Part shown: piece by piece, positions 7,324 to 17,500 of the stretch
Position numbering within the stretch: the stretch's first letter is position 1
Layout of the letters: each line of letters starts with the position of its first letter
Source of the DNA: Udaeobacter sp025935755
GTDB lineage: Bacteria; Verrucomicrobiota; Verrucomicrobiia; Chthoniobacterales; UBA10450
Reading direction: 5' to 3'
DNA: 64,000 nt
Assembly (NCBI GenBank): GCA_036278715.1
Contig: DASUKN010000004.1
Coordinates: forward strand, 1-64,000
Notes under the pieces: generated by a model
The model's database searches: none
What the model saw: the letters and a program-made list of their open reading frames with translations, nothing else
Told to the model about the DNA's origin: nothing
Translations under genes and position numbers: made by a program

Positions 7324-10137
7324 TCAGGCAGGAACTGCGTTGCCTCGCTCGGCAGGCGGACTTTGGATCAGGGTTGCCAGCCAATCGGGAGCTTCAACCT
7401 TGAGGTGTGTTCTCAGAATTTCAGCGGTGAAGCTCCGAAAATCTTCGGTGCAATCCCCGCAGAGTTTCTCCATGGTGTAAGCGCCAAGCATCCGATAGCT
7501 TTCGAATTGCGATTCGGAAAAAAATTGATCAGCCGTGCTCTCGTTTGGAAACGCTTCACTCCTCTTGAAGTATTCGTAGATGTCGCGCGGCTCATCGCCG
7601 TAACACACCGGTTTGATGTAAACAATAATGCCGTCAGGAGCAGTGGAACCGTCGACTGCTGAATATCGGATCCGGCCAATCGCGCAGTTATGGCCATGCT
7701 GTTTCGCTGCCTCAATTTGGCTGCGGGGATAGATATTGATCTGATCGAAATCAATCGGAATCCCGAAATCCACCCGAATTTTTCGCACCGCTTCACCAAG
7801 GTCAGCGAATGAACATTCAGGGTCTTCGCCGGCGTCGCTGACGACAATGAAATGGCAGCGACGCAGCACCATCTCGTAGAGACCAAGGTTTTCGAAATGG
7901 CCGCCATCGGAAAGATACACATATGGGCTTTTGTCGTTCGTTAGGCCGAGGGCTTCATCAATGATCGGCTGCACACTGCTTTCGGGATATCCAAGTTGAA
8001 ACGTGTGATCGCCTGCCTGGCCCGGATTTCCAAGCCATGCACCGAGGCGAACGTTGAGCAATGTCAGGATGAATGTGACGAAAGGCGACGAGTGATAGCC
8101 CATGTTAGGACTGGCGGCGGCGCCGGATATGGTGATCGCTGATCCAAGCGAGATTCCCTGGTGCCCACCGTACACGGTTCCATCCCCGCCAGTCGTGGAA
8201 CGATAGCCCGGGCACATCGCTGATGATCCGCAGTGTAACGGACTGACGGTGAAGCTCTGCGCCTTGCGCTCCTGCCAGCCAAGCTTTTCACCAGATACCA
8301 GGTTGAGCGCAATGTTTACAACGGGCATTAGTTTACCGTTGAATTTGTCCTGCCGCCAAAGATCCCGCATTTTGATGTTGTCATCGTCGTCGAACCCGGT
8401 GAACGGATTTTGTTTCCGGTTTGAATTCGAAGCGCCGAGATAAGCGCGAATCAACCGTTCGCGATACACGCCGTGCAGCGAAAACTTGTTGGCATTGATC
8501 AAACGCGCCATCGCGACTCCGGCAAGAAAAAGCGCCGCGGCAAACGGAAACACCAGCCACCACGGCGTGTAGAAAATCACATTGAGATATTCCTCCGCGC
8601 GACCGAGCAACCCCGATTTGGAGTCCAACATCGCGTGATAACTCAGTTGAACGTGATAAGTCTGAATAACCTTCTTCATCACCGAGGTGATCGCCTCGGT
8701 GATGAGAATCAACAGCACCGCCGCGAAAATCATAGCGGCTATGGTGGACGCCTTGGACATAATCACGCCAAGCGGACTGGCGGTTGCCCGTTCCTTTTGA
8801 GTGGCCGCAACCAGCGGGCTGCGGCCGCCCAGGACGGTGAAAAGTGCTGCCAGACCTCCGGTGGTGACGAAAGACCATGTCCACCTTAGCGAAAGCGGTC
8901 CGAACACGACCAGCCCACTCATGAGCAGCCATCCAAATGCAACTGCCAGCAGCCAACCGGTGGCGCGCCCCCACCACTCGCGATCGGAATCGTTGGTCCA
9001 GCGGCTCGAAATTCCTGCGAAGACCATGATCGCCAGGAAAAACAGCGCCATGAACCCTGGAACAGCCAGGCAGATGTACAATTCCATTTGCATCACCGGA
9101 TGCGGGAACAACTTTTGCGCCCCGAACCACAGGAGCACTCCCCCAATCGCCCCGGAGATCACCACCGCAAAAAATTCCAGGGTTCGAAATCCATGCGCGG
9201 GAAGAAGCGAGGTCAGCCACGAAACGATATGGAGTGCGATTCCAAGATAGAGAAACGGCACCCAGGTCCGCGGTTGTCCAAAGCCGAACAATGGCCACGC
9301 AATCAGGGGACGTCCGTAATAATTGAACCACGCCCAATAGATGGTCATCAAGATCGAGGCGAGGAAAAGCGGCAGAAGACAGAATCGCAGGAAGCGCGGT
9401 TGATCCCATCGCAGATTACGGCCGCAGGGCAGGTTAAGTCCCATGTAAGCGACGCCAATCACAATCAGCGCCGCTCCGATCCAGAGTGGCGCGTCGCTGC
9501 GCACCGGCGGATCCATCATCACAATTGAGCTGAACATCCACGGCAGCGCGAGAAAGGCCGCGAGCAGTGGAATGATCACGCCCCAGTTCAAAAGAAGATT
9601 GCGCAGATAACTGCCTACAAGGGTCCAACTATCCGCCGAGAACATCCCGAGCCGCGGGCTCAAATAGTTGCTGTAGCTGCGCAGGTTCTGGATCTCGATC
9701 GGCTCCGGATTCGGCCTGGTGTGCTCGTTCTGACCGGCAAGTTGAGCAGTAACACTTGTTAGGCCAGCACGGTTAATCCAGGCGCTTAGCCAACTGCCGA
9801 TATATCCGCCGCCAGAAACGGTGGAAAGATAGTGGAATTTTTCCAGTAACCCGCACCGTGCCAGGCCCTGCAAAATTCCCAATCCAAACGTCGCGCTGCG
9901 AATGCCGCCGCCGGAAATGCAAAGTGCAGCACGTCTATCCGGCAGACCATGCACCGCGGCCCAGATCGCGCGAAGCCGAACATTGGCATCGTTCGAGCTG
10001 GGATAATCAGCTGGCAGTTTCCCATGCAAAGCGCAAAACTCGGCTTCCAGTACCTCATGCAATGGAAGAGAGGGATTAACCGCTGAACCTTCCTTCGCCA
10101 TGGTGCGCGCGACTGCCTGCGCACCAGCGTCTACCAA
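7324..10137 (-). CDS. Patatin-like phospholipase with integral membrane block
   Basis: A 937-aa patatin-family acyl hydrolase. The N-terminal part has the glycine-rich oxyanion motif SGGGIRSATFG (about residues 75-85) and a nucleophile region STVSGGGY (Ser about 108). The catalytic Asp partner is in YLSDGGHFENLGLYE (about 741-755). Between them lie roughly 500 residues rich in membrane helices, so the two halves of the active site are separated by a membrane domain. Start: TTG 10137 has GGAG eight bases upstream; ATG 10101 is the alternative but has no visible ribosome site. It is divergent from the serine hydrolase. Substrate (phospholipid or neutral lipid) is unknown. Confidence 0.85.
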   Translation of the reverse strand: MVDAGAQAVARTMAKEGSAVNPSLPLHEVLEAEFCALHGKLPADYPSSNDANVRLRAIWAAVHGLPDRRAALCISGGGIRSATFGLGILQGLARCGLLEKFHYLSTVSGGGYIGSWLSAWINRAGLTSVTAQLAGQNEHTRPNPEPIEIQNLRSYSNYLSPRLGMFSADSWTLVGSYLRNLLLNWGVIIPLLAAFLALPWMFSSIVMMDPPVRSDAPLWIGAALIVIGVAYMGLNLPCGRNLRWDQPRFLRFCLLPLFLASILMTIYWAWFNYYGRPLIAWPLFGFGQPRTWVPFLYLGIALHIVSWLTSLLPAHGFRTLEFFAVVISGAIGGVLLWFGAQKLFPHPVMQMELYICLAVPGFMALFFLAIMVFAGISSRWTNDSDREWWGRATGWLLAVAFGWLLMSGLVVFGPLSLRWTWSFVTTGGLAALFTVLGGRSPLVAATQKERATASPLGVIMSKASTIAAMIFAAVLLILITEAITSVMKKVIQTYHVQLSYHAMLDSKSGLLGRAEEYLNVIFYTPWWLVFPFAAALFLAGVAMARLINANKFSLHGVYRERLIRAYLGASNSNRKQNPFTGFDDDDNIKMRDLWRQDKFNGKLMPVVNIALNLVSGEKLGWQERKAQSFTVSPLHCGSSAMCPGYRSTTGGDGTVYGGHQGISLGSAITISGAAASPNMGYHSSPFVTFILTLLNVRLGAWLGNPGQAGDHTFQLGYPESSVQPIIDEALGLTNDKSPYVYLSDGGHFENLGLYEMVLRRCHFIVVSDAGEDPECSFADLGEAVRKIRVDFGIPIDFDQINIYPRSQIEAAKQHGHNCAIGRIRYSAVDGSTAPDGIIVYIKPVCYGDEPRDIYEYFKRSEAFPNESTADQFFSESQFESYRMLGAYTMEKLCGDCTEDFRSFTAEILRTHLKVEAPDWLATLIQSPPAERGNAVPA

Positions 10138-10318
10138 ACCTATGTCTCCGCGTCAATACCTGGTAATAGAATCCTCAAGCCGTCTTCTGTGTTCATTGGG
10201 TAGCACCAAAGTCCAACAGTCCCCATCTTTCCAATTGCATATGGTAGGCGCCGGATCTGGAACCACAGCAGTGCAGTCAGTCGTGTACTGCGTGGCATCG
10301 AAAAAAAAGGAAACAAAT

Positions 10319-11557
10319 ATGAACGCCGAAATTACATTATGCTGGTTAACGCTCGTGCTTTTCATTGCGGCGTGCTCACGACCTGGTGACCCAGCCGGCT
10401 CGCCAGGGCTCAAGCGAATCGACCAGGCTTCATTGCAGACCACGGTGGATACCACCGCCAAAGAGCTCCTGGTTCCCGGCGCACTCGTTCTTCTGCGCAC
10501 CCCGCAAGGGGAGGTCACGCTTAGTTATGGCACTACGTTACTAGGCAGAACGGGCCCGCCACGCGCGAACACCCACTTCAGGATCGCCTCCAACACCAAG
10601 ACCATGACGGCTGCAGTGATCATGCAACTGGTCCAGGAGAACAAGCTAAGCGTTGATGATCCCATCTCGAAATACATCGCGGGAGTGCCGAACGGCGACA
10701 ACATCACGATTGCCGAACTCCTGGAGATGCGCAGCGGTCTCTACAATTACACAGACGACCCGTTAATGTCTTCGACCATGGACACAGATCCCGCCAAGGT
10801 CTGGACGCCCGCCGACGTACTGGCAATCGCATTCGCGCATCCGCCCAATTTCAAGCCGGATGAAAAGTACGAGTACAACAACACCAACTATGCACTTCTC
10901 GGCCTGCTTGTTGAAAAAATTGATGGTAAGCCGCTGGCGCAGGTCATGCACGACCGTTTGTTCGGACCGCTGAACCTCAAGGACACGCTGCTTCCCGCCA
11001 GCACGGTCAACACCATCCCGGAACCATTCTCCCACGGTTACCTATACGGCAGTTCGTCGGTAGCGTTAGTTGGCGAACCGCCTTACTCGGCCGAGGTGCA
11101 GAATGCGGCACGCGCCGGCACTCTGCTTCCGACGGACTATACCGGAATAAACCATTCCTTCGCCGCAGCCGCGGGCGGTGTTATTTCCACTGCTACCGAT
11201 CTTGCCATTTGGACCAGGGCATTAGTTGGCGGGAAGGTCCTCGATTCCAAATGCCAACGCCGGTGGCTCGACAGTCTCAAGCCCGAAGATCCTGCCAAGC
11301 CCGATGGGCAAAAGTACGGATACGGCATCGCTCAACTGAGCTGGGGACCGAACACAATTTATTTTCACGGCGGTGAGACTCCTGGCTACAACTCGAAGAT
11401 CAGCTACGACCCGGCCAACGACATGACGCTAATCATCTGGACCAACCTGACTATATCACTCGATGGACAACAGACTGCCAATACTCTGTGGGTGAAGATG
11501 CTCGATGGTATTTACAAAGTGTCACCGCTGTCGCCGTCGCCATCGCCCGGCAAGTGA
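10319..11557 (+). CDS. Serine hydrolase, beta-lactamase/DD-peptidase (class C) family lipoprotein
   Basis: A 412-aa penicillin-binding-like hydrolase. ATG 10319 has AAGG eight bases upstream and opens a signal with lipobox FIAAC. Catalytic motifs are SNTK (SxxK, residues 91-94), YNN within KYEYNNTNYALL (YxN, about 186-188) and HGGETPGYNS (third motif). Family members include D-alanyl-D-alanine carboxypeptidases, esterases and class C beta-lactamases; the sequence does not separate these. It ends three bases before a convergent gene. Confidence 0.87.
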   Translation: MNAEITLCWLTLVLFIAACSRPGDPAGSPGLKRIDQASLQTTVDTTAKELLVPGALVLLRTPQGEVTLSYGTTLLGRTGPPRANTHFRIASNTKTMTAAVIMQLVQENKLSVDDPISKYIAGVPNGDNITIAELLEMRSGLYNYTDDPLMSSTMDTDPAKVWTPADVLAIAFAHPPNFKPDEKYEYNNTNYALLGLLVEKIDGKPLAQVMHDRLFGPLNLKDTLLPASTVNTIPEPFSHGYLYGSSSVALVGEPPYSAEVQNAARAGTLLPTDYTGINHSFAAAAGGVISTATDLAIWTRALVGGKVLDSKCQRRWLDSLKPEDPAKPDGQKYGYGIAQLSWGPNTIYFHGGETPGYNSKISYDPANDMTLIIWTNLTISLDGQQTANTLWVKMLDGIYKVSPLSPSPSPGK

Positions 11558-11560
11558 TTC

Positions 11561-11953
11561 TTACTTCGTCCATTTCTCGCGACTGCCATTCTGGTAACGC
11601 ACGTCCAGGACTGTGTGATCAGAGTACCGCTCGATGCGTACGATTGTGATGATCTCTTCATCGGTCGTCTTCGTATCGAGTTTAACGACGATCTTGTTAC
11701 CCTCGCGCAGAGACCATTCCCCATCGGAAACGCTATCGAAGCACCACACTTTGTACTTACCGTTTTCGCCAAGAAGATGCTGACCCTGGCTACAATCGCC
11801 GCTAGTGGTGGCCCATTTGCCAACAAGCTCGTTCAGCGCAACCCGAACGGGAGCCGGCGTGGGCATCGCTGCAAGCAGAATCAGAGATGCACCAACGATC
11901 GCCACAGATCTAACGAGAATCGATTGGTCAGATAAATGAGGAACACATTTCAT
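11561..11953 (-). CDS. Small exported protein, function unknown
   Basis: A 130-aa protein with an N-terminal hydrophobic signal (SVAIVGASLILLAAMPTPA) and a beta-rich mature part with two cysteines (GDCSQ, VWCFD) in a lipocalin-like pattern (GKWATTSGDC, DGEWSLREGNK). ATG 11953 is chosen; a start eight codons upstream is possible. The domain looks like a small lipocalin-type or DUF2147-like fold, but this is weak. It is convergent with the serine hydrolase. Confidence 0.6.
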   Translation of the reverse strand: MKCVPHLSDQSILVRSVAIVGASLILLAAMPTPAPVRVALNELVGKWATTSGDCSQGQHLLGENGKYKVWCFDSVSDGEWSLREGNKIVVKLDTKTTDEEIITIVRIERYSDHTVLDVRYQNGSREKWTK

Positions 11954-12345
11954 GAATCTCCTGACGGGCAAGCACACACAGGCTGTAATAACTCATTCCT
12001 GTTTCTGTTGTGGCAAGTGTCTACGAACGGCCGATAGGATGGCAAGGCTATACCAGACTAGGAAAAGTTAATCTTAATCGCTGCTATCTACTATCTGACT
12101 CAACAATGAAGGTTTGAGTAACTCGACTTCAAAACAAAGGCTTTTCCGCGTGGCGGCGACGCCAACGTCGCGTTGTTCTCTCTTCTGCCAGGTCGCTGCG
12201 CATAGTCAGCAGCGTAAAGCTTTGCCGAAGCCATCAGCCTATGAGCAGTCATCTGACTCGTAATTGCAGACAAGGGAGGTTTCAACAAGCCGATGCCTAC
12301 ATGGGTTTCCATCATATCCACCACTGTCATGTTCGTTTTGCCGAT
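11954..12345. other. Gene-poor stretch
   Basis: About 390 bases with no gene I can support. A 76-codon minus-strand frame at 12100-12330 lacks a ribosome site and any recognisable motif. The sequence may hold the promoter of the small exported protein (minus strand). Confidence 0.5.
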
Positions 12346-12374
12346 GACCTCCCGGCGATGTGAGCCGGGAGGTC
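12346..12374 (-). terminator. Perfect hairpin behind the HAF-type gene
   Basis: GACCTCCCGGC (12346-12356) and GCCGGGAGGTC (12364-12374) form an 11-bp perfect stem with a 7-base loop, 24 bases beyond the stop at 12399. There is no T-run on either side, so it may protect the 3' end or act as a weak terminator. Confidence 0.5.
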
Positions 12375-12398
12375 TGTAAGATGCTTAGCTGCTCAGCT

Positions 12399-13421
12399 TC
12401 AACGCGCCGGTAGCGCACCACCCCACGCCGCGGGTGAGGGATTAAGCGGAGCCACCAGCGATCGGGAATCATTCGCCTTCATTGCCGGTCCCGCTGGTTG
12501 CGTCGGCGGAGTGCCTTTGACGCGAGCCAGGAATCCGTGGGCTATGCCCGAAGCATCGACGTAACGGCCACAGATAACTCCCTGGGAATTGATCCCGTTG
12601 AGCGATGTGAAGGTTGATCCCGGATAATCGAAGGTGAAAAAGCTGTCCGGCGCTATAAAGAACAGCCCATGAGTTGCGCCTGAGCTATCCGCATACCTGC
12701 CTACCACCCAGTTCCTCTCGTTAAGTCCAAACAGGACTGTGCCAACGGAACCCGAAGGATCGATCGGGAAATGTAACGCCCCACTCGCGTCCCTATAGTA
12801 TCCGTGAAGAACTCCTGAAGCGTCTATAAAGTACCCGACTACCAACTGGTTCGAATTGCTGAGCTCGTAAGCAAAGGTCCCAATAGCTCCCGGGATGGTC
12901 CAGGATGTTAAGGCTCCGCCGATGCTCAGGAACGCCTGAAAAATGCCGCTTCCGTCAGGATCCAATCCGCCGGTAAAGTTCCCGACGTCGTTAACACTAA
13001 GCAGATTGGTCTGAACCGTGTTGGGAACGTCATATTCTGTGAAAGTCGTGCCCGACAGGAAAAACGAATGAAGCGTGCCATCGCTGATGGCGTAATCACC
13101 GTTGACTGTGCGTGCGTTGTTGATGCCGCGGCCTTCGGTAAAACCTACGGTATCGTTCGGGTCGACGATCGGGTCGCTATAGCTACCATCGCTGAAGCGG
13201 ACGAATGCTCGCGCCACTCCGCTCGAATCGATGTATTCGCCAACAACGTCGCCTCGGTTGTTAATCTTCTGCGGCAACGTCGAATTGCCGGGCCCGGGAT
13301 AATCAAAAGTGGTGATTACTTCAATCGATCCCGAGCTTGTCGCTTGCTGAGCGAATGCTCCCAATAATGGGAACACGAATAGAACTGTCAGTATACTGAT
13401 AACTATCTGTTTTGTTTTCAT
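12399..13421 (-). CDS. Exported HAF-repeat-like protein
   Basis: A 340-aa secreted protein. ATG 13421 has AAGGAG 11 bases upstream and opens a signal peptide (IVISILTVLFVFPLLGAFA). The mature part is a run of about seven beta repeats of the type INNRGDVVGEYIDSSG, GINSQGVICGRYVDASG, each ending in HG-aromatic (GVLHGYYRD, GATHGLFF, GIAHGFLA), as in extracellular HAF-family proteins, which form a propeller-like fold of unknown function. The C-terminal 35 residues are proline/alanine-rich. It stands alone in a gene-poor area, followed by a strong hairpin. Confidence 0.75.
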   Translation of the reverse strand: MKTKQIVISILTVLFVFPLLGAFAQQATSSGSIEVITTFDYPGPGNSTLPQKINNRGDVVGEYIDSSGVARAFVRFSDGSYSDPIVDPNDTVGFTEGRGINNARTVNGDYAISDGTLHSFFLSGTTFTEYDVPNTVQTNLLSVNDVGNFTGGLDPDGSGIFQAFLSIGGALTSWTIPGAIGTFAYELSNSNQLVVGYFIDASGVLHGYYRDASGALHFPIDPSGSVGTVLFGLNERNWVVGRYADSSGATHGLFFIAPDSFFTFDYPGSTFTSLNGINSQGVICGRYVDASGIAHGFLARVKGTPPTQPAGPAMKANDSRSLVAPLNPSPAAWGGALPAR

Positions 13422-13753
13422 GCTGCTTGTTGCTCCTTTAGTTGAATTGCCCATTGCTTAACTGCCGATGCAGCAAAGGCACAATGCCCACTTGGCGTAT
13501 TTTCATGTGACCAGTTTGTGTGCTACGAGCACACCAGGATGCGACCGGCGGACCTCCAGACCGTGTGCGTAAAGGCATTCATCTAAGCGACAATTGCTCG
13601 CGAAATCCCGCAACATGCTGGGAGCCCAACACAGCCGGGGCCCTGACTTGGAACTGCCCGCGTGGAGTTAACTGTCCGTTGAGCGGTTAGTGGCCACCAC
13701 TTCTTCTCTTCGATCACAGCGCTACATCCGTCGGTTGGCGCGCGTCTCAGCTT
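13422..13753. other. Intergenic stretch upstream of the HAF-type gene
   Basis: About 330 bases with no supported gene. It contains the leader and presumably the promoter of the HAF-type gene on the minus strand. I see no clear sigma-70 boxes or repeats. Confidence 0.5.
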
Positions 13754-13995
13754 CTACTTTGCATTAGATATGAGAACCGCAGCAGCCGACGTTCCGATGT
13801 TAGAATAACTTCTCGTCGCAATCTCCTCATGCGAAAATAGGCCTCCAATCACACGCGCGTCACTAAATAGAAATCGACCACCGGACTCGAGGACGCGAAA
13901 AACATCCGCAAGCACTTGCACGCGGTGCTCCACGTGACACAAACATCATTAGAATACACGGCGTCAAAGCTATCGTCTTGCTCAGGCAGAGCACT
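13754..13995 (-). pseudogene. Methyltransferase remnant (frameshifted)
   Basis: On the minus strand two frames together encode part of a class I SAM-dependent methyltransferase. One reads SALPEQDDSFDAVYSND (about 13995-13945). The next frame reads CHVEHRVQVLADVFRVLESG, then GRFLFSDARVIGGL and SHEEIATRSYSNIG, before drifting into nonsense and a stop at 13754. The join corresponds to a one-base frame change near 13940. The N-terminal SAM-binding part is absent. This is a decayed fragment, probably not functional. Confidence 0.65.
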
Positions 13996-14093
13996 CCGAT
14001 ACTTTCACCGAGACATACGATTCGCTGTGGATCGGATGTTCAGTGCCTTTGATTCGTCGCAAAACGCGGTATATGTCTGTGCTCAACCTGCGG

Positions 14094-14127
14094 CCGTAGC
14101 TCAGCCGGATAGAGCAACGGATTTCTA
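14094..14127 (+). repeat. Truncated 5' copy of tRNA-Arg (34-bp direct repeat)
   Basis: These 34 bases are identical to 19207-19240 of the intact tRNA-Arg(TCT), from the acceptor stem through the D arm into the anticodon loop, and then diverge abruptly (ACTTCACGCC instead of ATCCGTGGGT). The 5' acceptor bases differ slightly (CGGCCG versus GCGCCCG). This is the layout left when an element recombines at the anticodon region of a tRNA gene, making it a likely attachment-site relic. Confidence 0.75.
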
Positions 14128-14403
14128 CTTCACGCCTAACGAGTTGCACATCGTTTCAGTGTTTTGCACAGCGTTGCCTACGCTAGGTATTTGGCGACTC
14201 AGTATTCGCAGTGTGTTGCGTAGGATTGCACCGTTTTGCAGCAGAATTTTACTCGACCGTAGAACAAACCGTAGAAATTCTTGTACGCGATCAGCGTGAT
14301 AATCATCGCCGTCTTTGCCACGAAAATCCGTGTCGGTTTCCACGACCCCCGCTCCACTAGTCCGAGGAGGTCTGTATCGTAGGACGTCCGGTTATTAATA
14401 GAG
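14128..14403. other. Element-edge sequence without supported gene
   Basis: Follows the truncated tRNA copy. It contains GACCGTAGAACAAACCGTAG (14259-14278), which resembles GACCGTAGAACATGACCGTG beside the integrase remnant near 19135, so the two ends of the 14.1-19.2 kb segment share sequence outside the tRNA as well. A 72-codon minus-strand frame here has no recognisable product. Confidence 0.4.
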
Positions 14404-14432
14404 TTGACACGTTTCGGTACGAGACCTAAAAG
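14404..14432 (+). promoter_or_regulatory. Possible sigma-70 promoter of the kelch-repeat gene
   Basis: TTGACA (14404-14409), a 17-base spacer, and TAAAAG (14427-14432), about 100 bases before the ATG at 14535. The -35 box is perfect but the -10 box is poor. Inference only. Confidence 0.3.
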
Positions 14433-14534
14433 CGTACCCGAATTACGGAGTCGCTTTCTCCCAAAGGGTATGGGGTTCTTGAGGATACGTCTTCGTCACC
14501 CAAAACCCTAACTCCACACCCCCCACACTCCTCC

Positions 14535-17500
14535 ATGCAAAACAAACAGAATAGCTCTCTCTACGCTTCGGTGCTTCAAATCACATTGCGCATTATACTG
14601 ATCTCATCCTTCGCGGCGTTGCTAACGTTCGCTGCGGTGCCTGCGGAAAATCAAATCGCGCAAAAGCCGACTCATGCCGGTATTACTCACCGGAGTTCGC
14701 CGCACGGTGCAACTAAATCAAAGTCCCTGGCTACTTCAAGACCGAAAACTTCGCGCAAATCTGAACACGTAAAAATTTCCGCGAGTCGCGAACGCGTTCA
14801 TGGACGTGAAATTGCCGGGTTCAGTGCACGACAATCACAAGCGGCACAGGAGAAGGAAAACCTGACCCCACCTGGCGGACTCAAGCCGGTGGAGCAGGAA
14901 GCCTGGTTGGCGATGGCTCGGAGGGACAGCGCGAATGAATTGGCCAGCTTTTATCCGGCACACTATGGCGAGCCGTTTGTAGTAGAAAACGCAGGTGTTC
15001 GCGTAGCAGTGCGACCCCTTGGCGGCAGCGACGTGGGCGCGCAAGTCGACAACGGCCAGGTGATCTATCGTGAGGCTTATCCCGAAACGAATAGTGTGCA
15101 TGTGGTTGGCGCCGGGCGCAGCGAAGAATTTCTCTATCTGCGAAGTGAATGTGCGCCGCGGGAGTTTGCGTATGAGATCGGTGAAATGAGTGCGGGGACG
15201 CAGGTGGAATTGGTGAAGGGCGAAGTGCGCTTTACGAACAAGGCCGGGCACGGGGTCAAGATCGAAGCACCGTGGCTGGTTGAAGCCAACGGCGTGCGCC
15301 GGACTGATGTCGTGCATTGGGAGTTGGACGCGGCGCAGAAAGGATCGGGCCCGCTGCGATTGCGCCTGGTGGTAGCCAACGGGTTGCGCTATCCGGCAAT
15401 GATTGACCCGAGTTGGACGATGACCGGCAGCCTTTTCAACGCACGCTACGACCACACGGCGACGCTGCTGGCCGATGGCAGGGTGCTGGTGGTGGCAGGG
15501 GACAGTGTCGGTAACACCGCCGAGGTGTATGATCCTGCCACAGAGACGTGGACGGCGACGGGCAATCTTGTCACCGCACGCTCAGGACACACGGCGACGC
15601 TGCTGCCCAATGGCAAGGTGCTGGTAGCTGGAGGGGACAGTGTCGGTAACACCGCCGAGCTGTATGATCCTGCTATGGGGACGTGGACGGCGACAGCCAA
15701 TCTTATGACAGCACGCTCAAAACACACGGCGACGCTGGTCAACGGCAAGGTACTGGTGGCGGGAGGATCTAATTCCGGTTCGCTCTCCTTGTCCAGCGCG
15801 GAATTGTATGATCCCAGCACTGCAACATGGACGGCGACCGGCAACATGTTCATCGCTTTCGTTTCTCACACGGCGACGCTGCTCGCCAATGGCAAGGTCC
15901 TGGTTGCGGGAGGAACCTTTGGCGGTAACAGCGCGGTGCTGTATGATCCTGTTAGCGGGACGTGGGCAATCACTGGCAACATGGGCACTCCCCGTCACTC
16001 TCACACCGCGACGCTGTTGCTCTCAGGCAAGGTCCTGGTGGCTGGGGGAACCAATATCGATGAATTCAACGTCCTGAGTAGCGCCGAGCTGTATGATCCG
16101 GCGACGGGGACCTGGACGGCGACTGGCAGCTTGGGCACGGGCCGTGATAATCACACCGCGACGCTGCTGCCCAGTGGCAAGGTGCTGGTGGCGGGAGGAC
16201 ATAATGGCCCTTTATTAAACATGAGTCGCGCAGAACTGTATGATCCCATCACTCAAACATGGACGGCGACCGGCAGCATGGGTACCGAACGCTACCACCA
16301 CACGGCAACGCTGCTGGTCAATGGCAAGGTCCTGGTGGCCGGTGGACGGGACGATGCTTTTCATTCCTTTGACAGCGCGGAGCTGTATGATCCCGTAGGG
16401 AACGGAACGTGGATCCTGACAGGCTTCCTCAACGTCGGACGCGCTGATCACACGGCGACGTTGCTGCCCTCAGGTCAGGTGCTTGTGGCAGGGGGCTCCG
16501 GCGGTAGCGGCGCCTTGAATAGCGCGGAGCTGTATAATCCGGCGAGTGGAACGTGGACAGTGACCGGTAGCCTCAACGAAGCACGCGCGGAGCACACAGC
16601 GACGTTGCTGCCCAATGGTCAGGTGCTGGTAGCGGGGGGCCACGGTGTGTTTGTTTTCGCTTTGAATAGCGCGGAGCTGTATAATCCGACGAATGGAACG
16701 TGGACACTGACCGGCAGCCTTAACTACCCACACTTTGACCACACGGCGACGCTGCTGCCCAATGGGCAGGTACTGGTGGCGGGAGGAGTAAGTAACAACC
16801 AGGTCGGCGGGAGCAGCGCGGAGCTGTATAATCCGACGAATGAAACGTGGACGCTGACCGGCAGCCTAAACGGGGGAGAGGGACGCCGCGAGCACACGGC
16901 GACATTGTTGCCCTCGGGTCAGGTACTGGCGGCCGGAGGATTTAACACCAATGGCAATGACCTGAGCAGCGCGGAACTGTATGATCCGGCGACTGGAATA
17001 TGGACGGCGACCGGCAGCATGACCGTCGCACGGGACTTCTTCACGGCGACGCTGCTGCACACCGGCAAAGTCTTGGTGGCGGGAGGCACGATAGCGACCT
17101 TGCGCAGTGCCGAACTGTATGACCCGACGACCGGTGTATGGACCGCAACCGGCAGCCTCGGCCTTGGACGGACAAAGTACACGGCCACGCTGCTGCCCTC
17201 GGGCAAGGTGTTGGTGGCAGGCGGAACTGCTGGCTACTGTGAACTATATGATCCGGCGAACGGGACGTGGGGGCCGACCGACTTCCTTAATGTAAGCCGC
17301 GGTGAACACACGGCGACGTTGCTGCGTTCGGACACTGTGATGGTGGCGGGAGGAGGCGATAGCCTCTTTGCCTCGATGACCGCGGAGCTGTATGCTACAG
17401 CGTGCGGTGGGCTTACCTTCACGAACCCGACGCCTATCACGATCCCAGCAAGTACTTCCGGAGCCGCTTCCCCCTATCCGTCTAATATCTTTGTAGGCGG

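Noticed and set aside
9434..9628. Minus-strand frames inside the patatin-like gene
   Set aside because: Other-frame shadows of a high-GC gene with clear catalytic motifs.
12100..12330. A 76-codon minus-strand frame in the gene-poor stretch
   Set aside because: No ribosome site, no recognisable motif and no neighbour linking it to an operon.
12375..12390. CTGTAAGATG as a fourth 45-bp element
   Set aside because: Only the first box matches; the ATTCCGGTCTTGTACA part is absent and no gene starts downstream on that strand.
14125..14343. A 72-codon minus-strand frame beginning near the truncated tRNA copy
   Set aside because: Its stop lies in the tRNA fragment and its sequence resembles neither an integrase end nor any known protein; treated as element-edge sequence.
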